Shown: in pieces, positions 1 to 15,400 of the stretch
Numbering within the stretch: the first letter of the stretch is position 1
Layout of the letters: every line of letters starts with the position of its first letter
Source: Ridgeia piscesae
Taxonomy: Eukaryota; Annelida; Polychaeta; Sabellida; Siboglinidae
Length of the DNA: 64,000 nucleotides
Reading direction: 5' to 3'
Assembly (NCBI GenBank): GCA_025642075.2
Contig: JAODUO010000193.1
Coordinates: 124,001 to 188,000, forward strand
Position numbers and translations under genes: made by a program
Notes under the pieces: generated by a model
The model's input: only the letters and a program-made list of their open reading frames with translations
What the model was told of the DNA's origin: nothing
The model's database searches: none

Positions 1-253
1 ATAAGAATGTTCATTTTCTAAGAGTTGCTGGCACAAAACGTCTGACAAAATCTAAGAGTATTTACAACAAAAACATCTGTCAAGTCACAGTACCAGCAAT
101 ATTAATGACAACTGCCAACAAACCCTCAGGTGTACCAACACACATCACCTAACATGTCAAATGATGCTATATTCATTCACGGACAAATATCAGGGGTTAC
201 GTAAACACTGCTTGACTGTGTGCCCCTTCTGAGTAGGTTCCCCAGGCACTCAC
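1..253 (-). other. P3H intron 12, partial
   Basis: Intron sequence after the exon 12 donor. I see no acceptor followed by a convincing family C-terminus here. Confidence 0.7.
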
Positions 254-438
254 CCAGTCTCCAGCTGTAGTTCGTCCAGGAGATCGAATGCTTCGCGGTG
301 CGTTTTCTCTGCGTACTCGGGACTGAAAGTATACCACATGGCCACCGCACAGCGGCGCCCTCTCTTGACAGCCTTCACTCCATGGTAGTCGCTCGACTCG
401 AAGCCCACCAGTCTCCCACACTTTGGTCTCACAGTTGT
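254..438 (-). CDS. P3H: P3H exon 12: distal His and 2-oxoglutarate Arg
   Basis: Residues 605-665. It encodes [15 protein letters not shown] with His623 as the third iron ligand, and [12 protein letters not shown] with Arg633 as the expected 2-oxoglutarate-binding arginine. It ends in an amphipathic, acidic stretch at a GTGAGT donor (phase 2), so at least one more coding exon must lie left of the window. Confidence 0.95.
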
Positions 439-3400
439 CTGTGGGAATCAAAATAAAATTTACAACAACGAGACAGTAATAATGATACTAGTCAATAATA
501 AAACGTATTGATAATGGTTAGACTTAAAATAAGGCTTTTCGTCTTTTTATAACGTCCTTAATGCTAGATGATATACTGCTCATGAAATTGTATTTACTGT
601 GTTTGAAAAAACATTTGCAACTTGAATGTTTCAACTCTGAACATTTTCAAATTGTACACAAACCATTCAGATTCCAATTCACTTTATTGGCAACACTGCA
701 GAGTTCAACTTGGTTAACCAGTAGATTTTAGCAGCTTACAAGACAACTGATTCAATAATCAAACTGCTAATAATGACCACCTCAGGTTGATTCCATAGTT
801 TGTGTCAACATTTAGGTAAGAAATTACGTATCATGTTTTGCCAAAATAAAAATAATACACCGAGTAGCATATCTATGTAGGCACATACATTCAGATGAAG
901 GCAATGACTATTCGCTTTGTCAACGGAGTTAAATACGTACCTGTACACTCATATTTCGGTGTGCCCAGAAAAAGTCTCCACCTTCAAAATCGTCATTGAG
1001 ATAAATTAGACCCCTGCAAAACAAACAGAACTAATGACCAACACACTTGATGCTGGCTGAAGATTCCATAACACACATGGAGCTAGCTGAAAATTCCATA
1101 ACACACTTGGAGCTGGCTGAAGATTCCATAACACACTTGGAGCTAGCTGAAGGTTCCATAACACACTTGGTGCTAGCTGAAGGTTCCATAACACACTTGG
1201 TGCTAGCTGAAGGTTCCATAACACTATTGGAGCTAGCTGAAGGTTCCATAACACACTTGGTGCTAGCTGAAGGTTCCATAACACTATTGGTGCTAGCTGA
1301 AGGCTCCATAACACTATTGGAGCTAGCTGAAGGTTCCATAACACTATTGGAGCTAGCTGAAGATTCCATAACACACTTGGAACTAGTTGAAGATTCCATA
1401 ACACACTTGGAGCTAGCTGAAGATTGCATAACAACACAACTACAGATGACACACATTCCTGATGAGGGTCTGGTACAGGTTTTACACAGACTGATGTCCT
1501 ACGTATTAGTACAGAATAAGTATGAGATGTTTGAACTACATATTAAAGATGAATAACTGGTAACCTATAAATATGACTGAGTGCTGGCCGACATAACACA
1601 ATTTTGACCAAATAATTTTAACAATAGCTAAACATAACAAAGACAAGTGAAATGTCTTGGCAGCCTTGTTGTGAAGATTAAAAATAGATCCTGGACAGTT
1701 TCTGAGATATGGTAGCTAGCAGATGCAGAGCGATGCCCTAAGTTCATTGAACCTTCAGCCAAAAGGACTAAACAAGTAGTAGTTGTCAGGTCACAATTAT
1801 GGCAGAATCTGCTTTGCTCATTTGCTTGATGTAGTACCCAATGGTAAAACAGTGTTTATTTATGTGACTCACGTGAGATCGCGCCAGATGTAGGCTGGCT
1901 TCTCCTTGAGACAAGAGCCATCAGGCTGAATGAAGCAGTTATCTGAGTGCACAGGATGACTGAGGTCATCGCGATTCTTCTGATTCTTATCTGTAGCAAT
2001 GCAACAAGAACATTAACTTTGAAGACGATATATACAAAAGAGAACACGGCAGTGATCCCTAACTTCCCCCATATTGTACATAATATGACAACAGTGTGAC
2101 AAAGTGTAGGATATGGCAGCGGAAGACGGTGTTACCATGATGAAGGACATAAGGCCTTGTGGGTGAAATAGAATTAAAGGGGTCGTCTCACATTGTGGTA
2201 TGTCGCCAGGAAGTTGAGACTTACCCTGTAGTGCAGTGCGACACACGAGGTGGGTGAACTGGAAGTAAAGGGGTCGTCTCAAGTTGTAGTAGGTCGCGAG
2301 GAAGTTGCGTGCTGATTCACTGACCTTCAGATAAAGGCGGGCTGCTGACTCACTGATGGTTCCCAATTTGACAAGCTGCAAACACAGCAACTTGTAGATG
2401 TACACAACGTTCCAAAATAAACTCAAAACCTGGGAGACTTCCAGAAACAAACAGAATCCTGGACAACCACATGTCACCATGTAGATTAAACTGATTTACC
2501 CATAACATTGCGAGCTACACCAACGGCAATGCCACTTTGAAACTGCTGAATCTTACTACATTGGTGATGAGGATATATAGGTTTAATGTCATTGATCCTG
2601 GTATAATCTTACCAATTTTACATAAAATTCTGATCAACATTCAAATTCAAATCCTGTCAACCACAACTGGTAGACTATGTTGACACCAAGAAAAAGTCAA
2701 ATAAAAACTAAGCATGACAGAATTTGTGAAGAATGCATTCCTAATAAGGTGGATCCACCAGCACACCACACCAATAGTGACTCCTACCTCAGCTGCCCTC
2801 TTGATTGTCAGGCCCTCAAACATCTCGTAGGCGGTGTGGGGTGAACTCCTCTGTTTCTCTGCTCCCTTGTACCCATCTCCACTCAGCGCACCCCTCTGTA
2901 GAACCAAATAGTTTCTTTCCACTTCACATCATATCATTGGTGACTCCACCCAGAGAAGAAATAAGCACACACGTACTGTAGCATATTATGTTACGGAGGA
3001 AAATATATAATTTGTTTCTGACCCCATGCAAATACAAAAAGGGATATCTTGTATAAATATACCAGATGTTTTCCATCTGACAAAATTTCAGAATAGCAAC
3101 AAATTCAAAATATAACACTCAAATGCCCCTAAAACATTTCCATTTAAGGAAATATTTGCATAACAGTACTATGAAGGCGTAATAGGCACTTACCCCTGCG
3201 AGTTCTATGAGAGCTTCACACTCAGGCTGAGTAAGCAGGTTGTCAACGGCGACGCGATGGGCTCCATTGAGTTGTCGCTCCTCTGCAGCTATCGTTGTTC
3301 TCAGGTGGCGCTTCAAGTCCTCCATTTTCTCTTCGTATTGGGCGTCATGCTGCCCAAACAAAGCTGTGTCCAATGGTGCAGCATCACCATTCATCATCGG

Positions 3401-6400
3401 TGTCTCGGAATCGTCAAGATCACCCTGAATAGGACATCAACATTTCAAAAGTACCATACACAAATCACTGTGTCTCAAACTATACGTTTCTGGTTAGGCA
3501 TTTGATTTGAGATAAGACCACCAATAGAATATGAAATAAAAAGAGAAAATGGAGGTGGATAGGACACATGCTTGGGAAACCGCCCAAAACCATCATGTGT
3601 CATGCCATCACATGGAACCCCCCAGGAAAGAGGCGAAGAGGAAGGCCATGGAACACCCGGCAGACACAACAAAAGAAACAAGGATGGGTTACACCAGGAA
3701 AAAACTGGAGAAGATGGCCACAAAAAGACATGATGGCATTCCTGGGTCAATCGCCTATGCTCCCAGCAAGCAAACAGCAAGTAAGTTAGTATTTAAGGTA
3801 AGCCTGAAAGTTGGCTGAAACTGTGTGCCAGCGAAACATAGATAAACCATTAAAATTATAAACACACCCGTCATATAGACAGACAATGCCAACACAAACT
3901 TCCTGGATTCTGGCAGAGTGCAGTCACAGTCAAGACCAGAAATCAACTGAGTCAGTGAATGTCTTGTTAATCATTACACACAGGGGAACCGAAAAGAAAA
4001 GGATGCTTTGAACTAGCAATTATCTGCCATGGTTTATTGTTCCTCTGCTCTTTTGTCCTAGTATTTTGGAGTGACACTGGTCCTCAATTTGTTTTTTGTA
4101 TGTATCATCTAACATGATGAATCCTTAAAACAAGTGATACAATCCTTCATTAAACATTACTTATGTGTTCACTGGATGAAGGGTTTTGTTGTGTTTAATA
4201 TAGACAACATAAACTTTGTGAAGTCAGTTTCACCCTAAATAAGACATCAGTAAAGACCTAACATGCATCAGAGAAATGATGCAACAAACCTTTGCTGCGG
4301 CTGTAGCCTTATGCTTAATGTATTTCATCATCTCCGCATTAGTTTTGTGTTGCTTGTAGTACATGTCTGCCACCTACAGGAAACAATAGCAACTGCTACA
4401 GAATATTTCGACAATATACAATGTGCAATCTTTAATGTCATCAAATAAAAAATACATACATCTATAACAATACAATGAACAGTGATCTTTAATCCTAGAC
4501 CGCCTTCATTGTTTGCAACAGTAGGTCCTACGACCCTCTTGTGCAATGTTACGTTTAGTTCCACCAGCAATAGCATAGGCATTATTACAGTGGCGCCATC
4601 TTGTGGACAAAACAAGCAGTGTATATTGATCCGTGCAGTGGCGCCACTGAATAAGGTGTTATGCAGGACTGTAGAACTAGAACCATTAGTACAGTTTTGG
4701 GTTACATCCTTTAATTACAAGACCTCCTAGAATCACAAGATGTGCTCTGCATTAAATGAAATGCCGATATTTTGTGAACATTTACAGATGTGAGCCTCTA
4801 AATGTAAAGGAGTTGGGAAACCTGACCTTGTCTGGTTGGAAGTCTGCCTCTGTCACTCCTGCCTCGGACAGATAGAACACCTTGTTCTCCAACATGACAG
4901 CATCTGTGGGCTTGTAGAGGAGAAATGATGCCACATTCTCAGCAGCTTTCTTCAAGTCACCCACTGAAACATGTATTACGACACACACTTTAGAAAGTGC
5001 GGCCTTTTGCTCAATAGATTTTTTTCACAACTGTAAAAACACTTAAATTGATTTATTTTTCACAAGTGGGCAAGATATTGTCCACTGGGCAAAGGACTTA
5101 TATCCGTTCAGACAGAGGCACTAAACCTTTGAATAAAGTTTGTGTAGGAAGAATGTCTTTAGAATGATAATCAGTGTTATAGTGTTTTAGTTTTATTAGC
5201 ACAGATTTATTTACAGTACACAATAGCGTATACAGAATACTAATATTTACTAATCTATAAGAGTTCAAGTGCATACTAAAACTGATTTATAATTAAGATA
5301 TGTAGTGTTGATTGTGGTCTAACTTTTACACAACTTTGTTGGAAGGTATACAAACTTCACTGGCAACTGTGAATAAGAATTTATATGCATACATTAAATT
5401 CTTAAACGTAAAATATTTTAAAATACTGTATTGTATTAATTGTTGTTTCATTATAGTAATAGATTCATTTTATTGCATCATGCTAATACATTTTTTTAAT
5501 ACACAGTGAATCATATATGTTGGATTCTTTTTTTGTTCCACATTAAATCAATACTGTTACATATCATAAACTAAGATGCAAGTTTATAATAAAATTTAAA
5601 TATATATATATATTGTGAATCATAACTACACATTCGTGACCTCTCTCTGTCTGTCTCTCCCCCAACAAAATTACTACTTTTACACCCACTACTGTTGGAG
5701 AGAAAACTACTGGACTAAGCGACTTGCAGGCAACCTTACTGTCTAGCACCTTTGATGAACACTACCCATTCTGAAAAAGTAGCCATGGTAGTTATAAAAG
5801 GCTGGTCCAGATGTTGGGTCTTTAGTGAGCCACAGCAGATCAAAGCAGTACTCATTTTATTGCTGTTTGCTTAGTAAGATACAGGGTGTAATGGTAAACA
5901 GTCTCCTACTTGGCCACTCACAAGCTTGTATTTATTTATCTTTTAATTAAGGCCAGGCACAGCCTTTGACACAGCAATGCTGAACCAGTTCTGCAAGAGA
6001 TTTCATATTACGATTCCCTTATGGTTTATAATAATACTGTTGTACTGAACGATTTACAAAATGAAGAACGCTACGATAGTAATATACAATGTGTATCCTC
6101 TTGTGCATTGTGATAAAATATAATTCAATATTACTATAAACATGGGATTAGTTATGATTTATTAATCTTCTCCTACAACTTCTTAACACATCTGCATTCA
6201 TATCATTTGTGTAGTTGGTGTCATGTGCTTTATGTATTTCTTAGATATTCTTCTACCCTCTAGCAGCCATACTCAAGTGCTTCTTTTGAACTCCAGCCAC
6301 CCCCCCTTTCTACCATCAAATTCAGGCTTTGTGAAGGTCAACAAAATCAGGAGGGCCACCACTGCAGAACACCCTACCCCCATTTAGACATCAAGGCTGT

Positions 6401-9400
6401 AAACCATCCAGTTGGACACAAGGTGTTCCCTGGGATATTGCCTTCAGTAAGGTCCACCTCAATGGCTTGACCAGATGCTGGCCTTTGTCAGTGACCACTC
6501 TGGACACATCAAAGACCCTGTGTGATAACCTGCCTTTGTACCCTTACAAACAACCCCACCCTGGAACACTGCTACCCCACAACTGAACAGTTACAAACAG
6601 CCAATTTCACACCCGAAACACAGCCTTCTGTGTCACATCAGAGTAGGGTCACAGTTGAGTGAGCACAGACACACCCATCCACACACCTATCTAATAGGAG
6701 GCACAGGAAGCTGCCAAAAGCTGTAAGTGATGCAATCTGTATATAGGTGAATACATGGTCTATATACAATGGATCCATATACAATATATACAATACACAT
6801 TTCATGATTGACATTTCCTCCACCTGTCTCACCAAAGCCAATTTATCTAGGTCCATTTAATGTTTTTAAATATGATGTCGATGACACAACCCTGACTATT
6901 TGACTCACAAAGGCAACCAGTTCTGCTTGTCATCCACAAGACATATATCCAACAAACACACAATATACAATGTGATGGACCACTAGTGTAATAGCACATT
7001 TATAGACTGCAGCACGTAAACCATGTTTATGGGCTGGTGTGTTCAGTTCATACTGCTAGATAGTGTGACGAATGAACAGAGGTTCCATGAGCGTTAGTTA
7101 ACATAAAATCAACATAGTTTCAAGATATGAAAACCAGAAAAAAATACCTGCTCCTTGTGGGGCAACAACTTAATTACTTACAAAAGGTATGTTAACCATA
7201 CACAAAGTTTATTACTTTGTGATTCAAACATAATCAACACATTCCCGTTGCTAACTGTGCCAATTACTCAGAACATAATTATACATAACAATGGTGATAA
7301 CTGACAAATTACCGTTTTAATGTTGAAAGTGTTTTCTTTTTCTCATACAAGGCCCATAATGGAAATAAGTGCTTGCCTTTTTGTGTCATCCTTACATTTT
7401 TATGTACTTCGTATTTATATTTTATGTATATCTGTACAATTTTGTATTGCATAAAATCAATCAATCAGTAATTCAATATAACTAACTCATTTCCTTTGAA
7501 CTAATAATAACTGATCAACATTCCAGTGACTATCACCATCCAGTGACTATAGCAGCTATCTAAACAGCTAAAACTTACAATATTCAGTTATATTTTCAAC
7601 TAACTTTGCACGTTAGACTACTGCCTGTTTTGTTGGAACAAAAATTACGGCCATTGTGCCTCTCCTCCATCACCATGGCAACTGCCTGGACAACTATACC
7701 ATCTGGCAAATTAACACCTCAGAGCTTTCCATGGTTCTTTGTGCTGATGAACATTGAATGGCACTCAGCTTAAAGCACCAGGGTTAAAGCAGCAAGCCTC
7801 CTTAATTGCCCTTGATCACAGCAATTAAAGTATTAATGTCTTAGCGCATGTTTGGCTCATGCAACTTAGATGCAAATAACTGCTCATTTTGCTTGCTGTC
7901 TCAGTGCACAAACACAAAACTCACGAGGGGAGATCAGAGTCGCAGTCAGATGACCATGACGGGCACGCTTCATGTGACTGTCCAGTTCAGCTGGTGGGTG
8001 GTTTAGTGAACTGACACAGGGGTAATCCTTAGGTAATGTAGGGGTAGGGAACAAGGAGGGGTGTCTGTCATCTACCATCACCTTCACACATCCCCAGAGA
8101 TTGCTGGTTTGAGACATAGGATTTGAATGGAAATTTAAAGGCCCCCTGCTATTGCTACATCTGCTTACATGCAAAGCTTCCTAGCTCATTATGCACTGTC
8201 AGCAAACGCAACAGGTGGTGAAAGTACATCAAACAAAACAAATCCAACAAAAATTGGAGTTTCGCAAATTTATTTCCCTATGCAAGCAAACTTTAACAAA
8301 TAAATTTTTCTTTATAGGTTAAATAAAAATGGCAATGAACTGCCAGAGGCGTGCTGTCACTTTACTGCTGTAGCTCAGACTGTTATCATTACTGTATCTT
8401 AGATATTGCTGTACACCCTATGCCAGGAAAACCACCAAATGTTTCCAGACTCCACACTGAAGCGATACACAGACCAGAGCCTCACAGATGGATGGAGTTA
8501 TCTGCACAGACAAAGTGCTGGCTTCCTGGCTCCACACACTATGCACAGACGAACTGGTCTGGTTTATTTACTGTATCTAATTACACACCATGTCCGTAAA
8601 ATGCAGAGGTGTCTTTATGAATGATAACATTGTCTGTGGGATGATGATAACATAATGTGGACATGGGAAAATAATCTGGGTGTCGGAGTGTTTCCTTCCT
8701 CTATGAATGGGTACGCCCAAGCCATCAGCTTCAGGTGGAACTTATGTCTCACACGCAGACAATGTTACTATGTCAGAATAGCAGCTGAATTGAGGCACTA
8801 TTATGAAGAAATAGTAATGTCATAAAATAATAAACTCAGTATAAAATGGTGTCATCAACACAATATATTTCATTTCTGGTTTTGTAAAGAATTATTACAA
8901 CATAATAGGATTAGTTAATAAACATATTATTTTGGCTCGTATTAAAATAAAAGTCATAGCAATCATTAATCTACTCAGAGTCATTAACATGTCCTCTCCC
9001 AGTGACAGGCACGGTGACAACTGGGACATGACTAACATAGGTCACACATTAATCCAACAAAAAACAGGACGCATAACAAGGATGTCTTGTCACAAGTTAT
9101 TTTGGTCAACTGGTAATCTGTCACATGATGCAGGAGGAAGGAAGATACATCTGATTTTAGTTCATTTATAATAAAATCAAACAAAAATAAACTGTGATTA
9201 AACCTTATGTGACCAGACATATTGTGAGTCAAACTGTGATCTGTCAGACACAGCTTGCTGACACAGACAGGTCTGTGTGATGGTTTACCTTTGTAGTAGG
9301 AGTACTGCAGGTAGTTGTACTGCTCCGACAGGTAGTCTGGTAACAGCTCACCAAACTCTGTGGCCAGTTTCACTGGACACTTGAGCTTGCAGGCCAGCAC

Positions 9401-12400
9401 AGGTGTCCAGTGATCTGGAACAAACAGACCAGACGACTGCAGGAACGAAACGGACAAGGATGTCATATAGCACAAGAGGTTGAAGTGTAAACATGATGTA
9501 ATTAAATATTTAACCTATCTGCATGCATATACACACATGTACATGTACATGTATACTAAGAAAATATGTCTTTGCTGTTGGGTTACTATCATAGTAAATT
9601 TCTTCCCTTAATATATAATTGTATTTCAAAAAAACATTGTTTAGAATGTATGTTACATAACATGTAGTGTTTATTGATTACAATGGAGTGAATGGACATG
9701 ACTTAAAAGGTTTTAATTATCATAGCAGTAACTATATTAACACTTAAAGAATTGGCAAGAGGGTAGGAATTTTTTTTAATAAAAGTAATTATATTCATTG
9801 ATACACCTGTATAATAAAAAAAATTATATTAACATATTTGTTTGACATTGCTTTTATACCATAAATCTTCATGCTCCAATGATGACTTTCGCCTGTCCCC
9901 ATTTATGATTATGCCAATGACTTTGTTTGAGCTTGAATTTTAAGGATATAGGTGGTATAGAAGAGCTACAATCATTACTATTATATTATGGTAAACACTA
10001 CACTAGTGCAACCATTGATTTACCACTGTGAGTATAGACATGTAAAACCAACAGATTAGATGTGAAACCACCCAGGCTCTTGGAAGTGTCTTACACCTGT
10101 CACCAATGAATGCATCACACTTCTCAACAAGTCCTGCAGCAGGTGCTATCAATGTCAACCTCTCCATTCAGGCGCGCCAGTTTAATTGTAATTTCACCAG
10201 TATGCGAAACTCTTACGTATCGGCGCATTGTTGAGTCACAAAGGCAAGCATGTGTAAAAGGCGGAATCGTTGACGTGTAAGCGAGACAAACACATTCCAG
10301 TAGAGACACCCAGCTGGGTATTCACCTACTGGAGACTTAGGTGAAAACTAACAAGTTATTAACCCATTTACAACTATATGATTAATTTTTATGAGGTGTA
10401 ACCATGTAGAAATGTGTGGACAGACATTTTAATTGGTGTCTGTTTTGTTTACGTTACAGTATGCAAACAATTTTATTATTTGGTATATAAATTTATATTT
10501 TGTTGTCTTTTGACAATTAACCCTTCAGAGTGTTAAAGTGTCATCTTCTGTATACACTTTTGTACTTATGTGTCACCGGATTCCTTCTGTATTTGTCATG
10601 TGCTAATTGTATCTGTCATGTGGCTTTGCATAGGACTTGTTTAATAGTGCTATGAATAATAATAATAAAATATTTATATAGCGCCAAATCAATTAATATA
10701 CATATATCGACATACTAACCATAAATGCATAAAATATACCTAAAATACAGATACTAAAACATAAACAATATAGAAAATTATGAAAAAAATTCTTTAAACA
10801 ACCTGTAGTAGTGTGTGAGGCTCTCCTGAGTGGGGAGGCAAATTATACATTGTGATAAACTAAACTGTCCTATCACGACGTACCTGACAGTGTCACGTAG
10901 AGGTCTGGCGTCACCTTGCTCTCTATGGCGCTCTCACACAGAGCCTCGCACTTCTCCGCCTCGCTGTAGTACGCCTCCAGTGCCCTCTCTAGGAGCTGTA
11001 TGGTTGTCAAGAAGTCCTCCTCATTGTACGCCTCCACTCCCTCCTTGTACAGCTCCTGGGCAAACACAGCGGGATAAAGACACGTTGTAGTTGGATGTCT
11101 GGACACACAGTCTCAAGGTGGATACTCAGGGAATACTCAGTCCAGCCTGTTATTGATTAGCTTCAGGTTGTATAATACTTCATCATAAACAATGTTTTCG
11201 CTTCAACTGTATGCTCTATAGAATGTCCTGTAAAAGGATCTAGTGGTCGGCAAAAAGTTGGGCAAAAAGATGCAACCTTTCATTCCACAGCAGACTACTT
11301 TGACAAACACACTGTGGCAGGCTGACGTCAATTTTAATCTATTCTAGATTATTACGTTATACACTTTGTCAGCTATGCACACAGGACTAATTGTCCAAAA
11401 ACTCAGATTTCATTACTTCACAGCTCAAGCTTTGAAATAATGCACTTAGGAATCAGTTCATATCTCCATCAAGTCTTAGAAGCTTTGGTTCGGAAGCAGA
11501 TACTGTATTGTTTTCAATACCTCATTTCTGTCATCAGGGGTCTATTACGTAACTTGACTTGTTTCTAATTGTTAGTGCTTTTCAGTTTAATGGTCAATTG
11601 TTACTGTGAATTATTATGATAATCTGTTTGACACAAAACAGAAACTGAAGACTGAGTTGCATTTAGAAAAGTGTTAAAATAGCATAGTTTGACAGAAAAC
11701 ACCTGTATTAATTAGGACATAATATTATGGTAATATTATCAGACTGTAAAATGTAACATGTACGATGACGCTGATGTACATTATACAAAAGTATGGTGTA
11801 TATTTTCAAAACATGTATCACATCATTAACCTTTATAATTACATATTATACAAAAGCCTCCAGGAATACTGTTAATTACACAAGACAGCTGAATACTCCC
11901 CAGTGACCACACTTGCTCCATGTACCAGTGACAGACTGGTTTTGCTAACATATATATCAATTTCATACAGGCTGGGGAACTTCACATAACTATAAACATT
12001 TGTCATCAGGTCTAATTCAAACAAGAGAAGCTGAGCTGGTTTCAAAGAAGTTGGGGAGATTTCATTCCCCAAAATGAAGATATCTCTCCTCAGCTGACAA
12101 GAAACACCTTGAAGTGATTGTAAGCTGACAACACCAACATAGCTTGCACTCTCTCTCAACATATTATTTGTACAGGTCAAAAAAATTTCATTTACACGAA
12201 TAGCTTATTAACTGAATGATCAAAACATCATATATTATCAAGTCTTTTGGTTATCCTTTTCAAATAATTAAAAAGTTGAATCTATCTAGTGATTTATAGT
12301 ATAGTACAATTCATAGTAACTCTTTTGTACAAATTTAGTGAAATGCTGGCCAATTAATAATTTATTTTGCGTGGTAACCAGTCTATTTTGTTATTAAAAC

Positions 12401-15400
12401 GGGTAAATACAGCTTGACCCCTATGTACAGGCTGTACTATTGCATTGGTAGGTTTTCTGTTAATCCTTACATTATGTCAATTTGCAAGCAAAAAAAGGTT
12501 ACATATCCTAGCTATTAATATGTTATTAATATGACTTGATTATCCCACAGTATATATTAACATAATTAATTACTTGCTTTTAAAATAAACAACCACACAT
12601 CATGGTGAAGTGACAATATTTGCAATACACACGCTAAACATGCTAATATGCAAACAAAACAAACAAACAAAAAAATATTAAGTGTCAACTGACAAAGATG
12701 CATGGTGACTGCCATTACACAAGAACAGCTTTCTGCAGCTGCCAACTCCAGGGCTGACTGAGACACAACCAGTCAACATCCCAAACAGCCATAACTGTCT
12801 CATACATCATAGCTCTGGTCAACAAGACACACTGTTACGCAGTCAAAACACCCCCCTGCCTTGTATTGCCCCACATCTATAGAATGCCAATCACCAATAC
12901 ATCATTTTTATTCCAGCAGCTAGGGTGATTAGTCTCCTGTTGACCAGTGTTATGATTCCTAAACATAACTGCACTCCGTTTTGAGTCAAATATTATTGTC
13001 ATCTGAGATGTGAAGGGTTAATACAGTTCATGTAAAAATAGTATGCAGAATACAGAACTGTGTATATGATATGTAGCTTTTTTCTAATAACAATAAAGCA
13101 GTGTTTAAACATATTTTGCATAGTTAAAATGTGTAGCATTGCACATCCCAATACATAGAAAAATTATATACAGTGTACAAGTATAAACATATGACTGATT
13201 TATAGCAGGTATGCACTTTTGCGTACATTGATTAGAAAATAGGAATTTGACGGAATTAAACAAATACTACATTTTACTTTATAGTTCACATGATACCTAT
13301 TTATGGCAACACATGCAAGGGAGTGAAGGGACACCTACACACTTCAATTTAGCCTTGTTCATTTGGCACCATGTGATGCTGTAATGTCCAAATACTGCTC
13401 CACTCAAACTAAAAGTGGCATCTACAGAGACAGAGAGGGGTGCATTTTGCCCCAGGGGGTGTGCTTTGCCCCACAATAATGTACATGGAGGACATGGATT
13501 GAAGGGAAGAGTGACACTTCCTAAGGCCAGTCAGCTCCCTCCCTACATCCTACACGAGTCTCTACAAGGTATGCAGACACTTCCCCAGGGTCAACCACAC
13601 AGGACACCAAGTGCACATCCTGCATTTACACTGCACAGTCTCAGTCTAAGTTATCCCAAGTGGGAGAAATATACGGAAAAAGGTTACAATTGGAATTTAT
13701 TTACATAATGCTGCCATGTTGCCTGTTCTATACTACATATATAATGGGTACTTACAACATGATAACTACCACAACTGACTAATTAACTAGCTAGCTGACT
13801 GAATAACTGAGTATCCAACCTGAGTAATATACTAGAATGCCCCGCTAGCATTTTAAATATTTTCATACAGTTAATTTTGCATACATTTGTCTGACAATTA
13901 TTGGCATCTGGCTTAAATTTAACACATGAATTAATCAAAGCAAATTAATAATTGTAAGACAACATATTCCAGCACATTCTGAAACATTGTTCATGCAAGT
14001 CAATGTTTAGCCAGACACACACTGTCGAGACTAGTTATGTGACTCGGGTCTAGTTTAAACATTGTCTGGTCATTTAATACCAGCTGTGTGCATCCTTTTG
14101 GAAACATCTAAAGTTTACACATGGCTACACCACAGACAGTCCCCGTGTCTGCGTGTATATATGTCTAGATGTCATCACCATATAACAACAACTCAGAACT
14201 GTGCCAGCCAGCAGTGTGGTCCTCACAGAGACACGGTAGTTTCTAAATGACATCACCGGTTGTCCAATTTGTAACCCCATACTCCAGTTGCCATAATGAA
14301 TTTGGGTCCTAGATGATATATTAACCCTAATTCATTATCATTAGAATACACACAAAACCATTTCGATCAATCAATTCATGCATTTTTTTTAATGTGCACG
14401 TGATCCTGTGAATTCCTGGAACTCCTAGAAATAAATTCCTGGTTCCATCAGCCCAACACTGGCCTACTGTCTCTGGTAGATGCTCCTTATGAGCAATATA
14501 GCATATAATTACATATCCACTTACAGAGACTCCCATCTCCCTGGTCAGGGATGTCTGTTTACTTTCCCAGGGGGGTCAGTAAGTAGCCAGCTGTTCCTAG
14601 AACTAGTCACAGACCCCCTGCAGCCAGGACTTGACCAGAGGTCAGTGCAGCTGGTCACTGTTACTTGTCTGCCTGCCAGACTGACACAATACTGACACAT
14701 CCACATTAATCATAGTTACTCTCATTGGTATTAACCTATGATCTAAGACCAATTTACGATTGGTTCCCACTAATTAATCACACAATACAACTAAACTGTA
14801 AATGTGAAGTCAGTTAACCATATTTTCAGGACAAATTAACTAAGTTGGTTTCAGTGCGCATTCTACAAAGATATCACAATGCAAGAATCTAAAATAAATT
14901 CTTCACTTGATCAATCTAAAATAGATTACAATAGTAGTTGGGTAAATTCATAAGTTGGCAAACCAGTGACTGACATTGTAATGACAAATTCAAAGAGATT
15001 ATGTCGTGTAGAAATATGTATAATTTTAGTCATAACACACAAGCAGTGCTTTATGCAAAGACCTGTCCACCGGTCATTTAGATGGGTAAAACCCGCTGTG
15101 GACAGGTATAGGGTGGAAGGGTGGTGGATGGGTAAAAAATGAAGGAGCCAAAAATTAATCTCCATCCATCCATCCATCCATCCATCCATCCATCCATCCA
15201 TCCATCCATCCATCCATCCATCCATCCATCCATCCATCCATCCATCCATCCATCCATCCATCCATCCATCCATCCATCCATCCATCCATCCATCCATCCA
15301 TCCATCCATCCATCCATCCATCCATCCATCCATCCATCCATCCATCCATCCATCCATCCATTCATTCATTCATTCTTTTTTACCCAAACTATAGATATTG

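Noticed and set aside
1..200. Possible last P3H exon after an acceptor near 85
   Set aside because: It would add only a few Cys-rich residues before a stop and no ER retention signal; the real last exon is more likely outside the window.
1006..1556. Long open frames of repeated 10-residue units on both strands
   Set aside because: They are products of the 30-base minisatellite inside an intron, not a gene.
7884..8174. 96-residue minus-strand open frame in P3H intron 4
   Set aside because: No similarity to any family and not flanked by matching splice phases.
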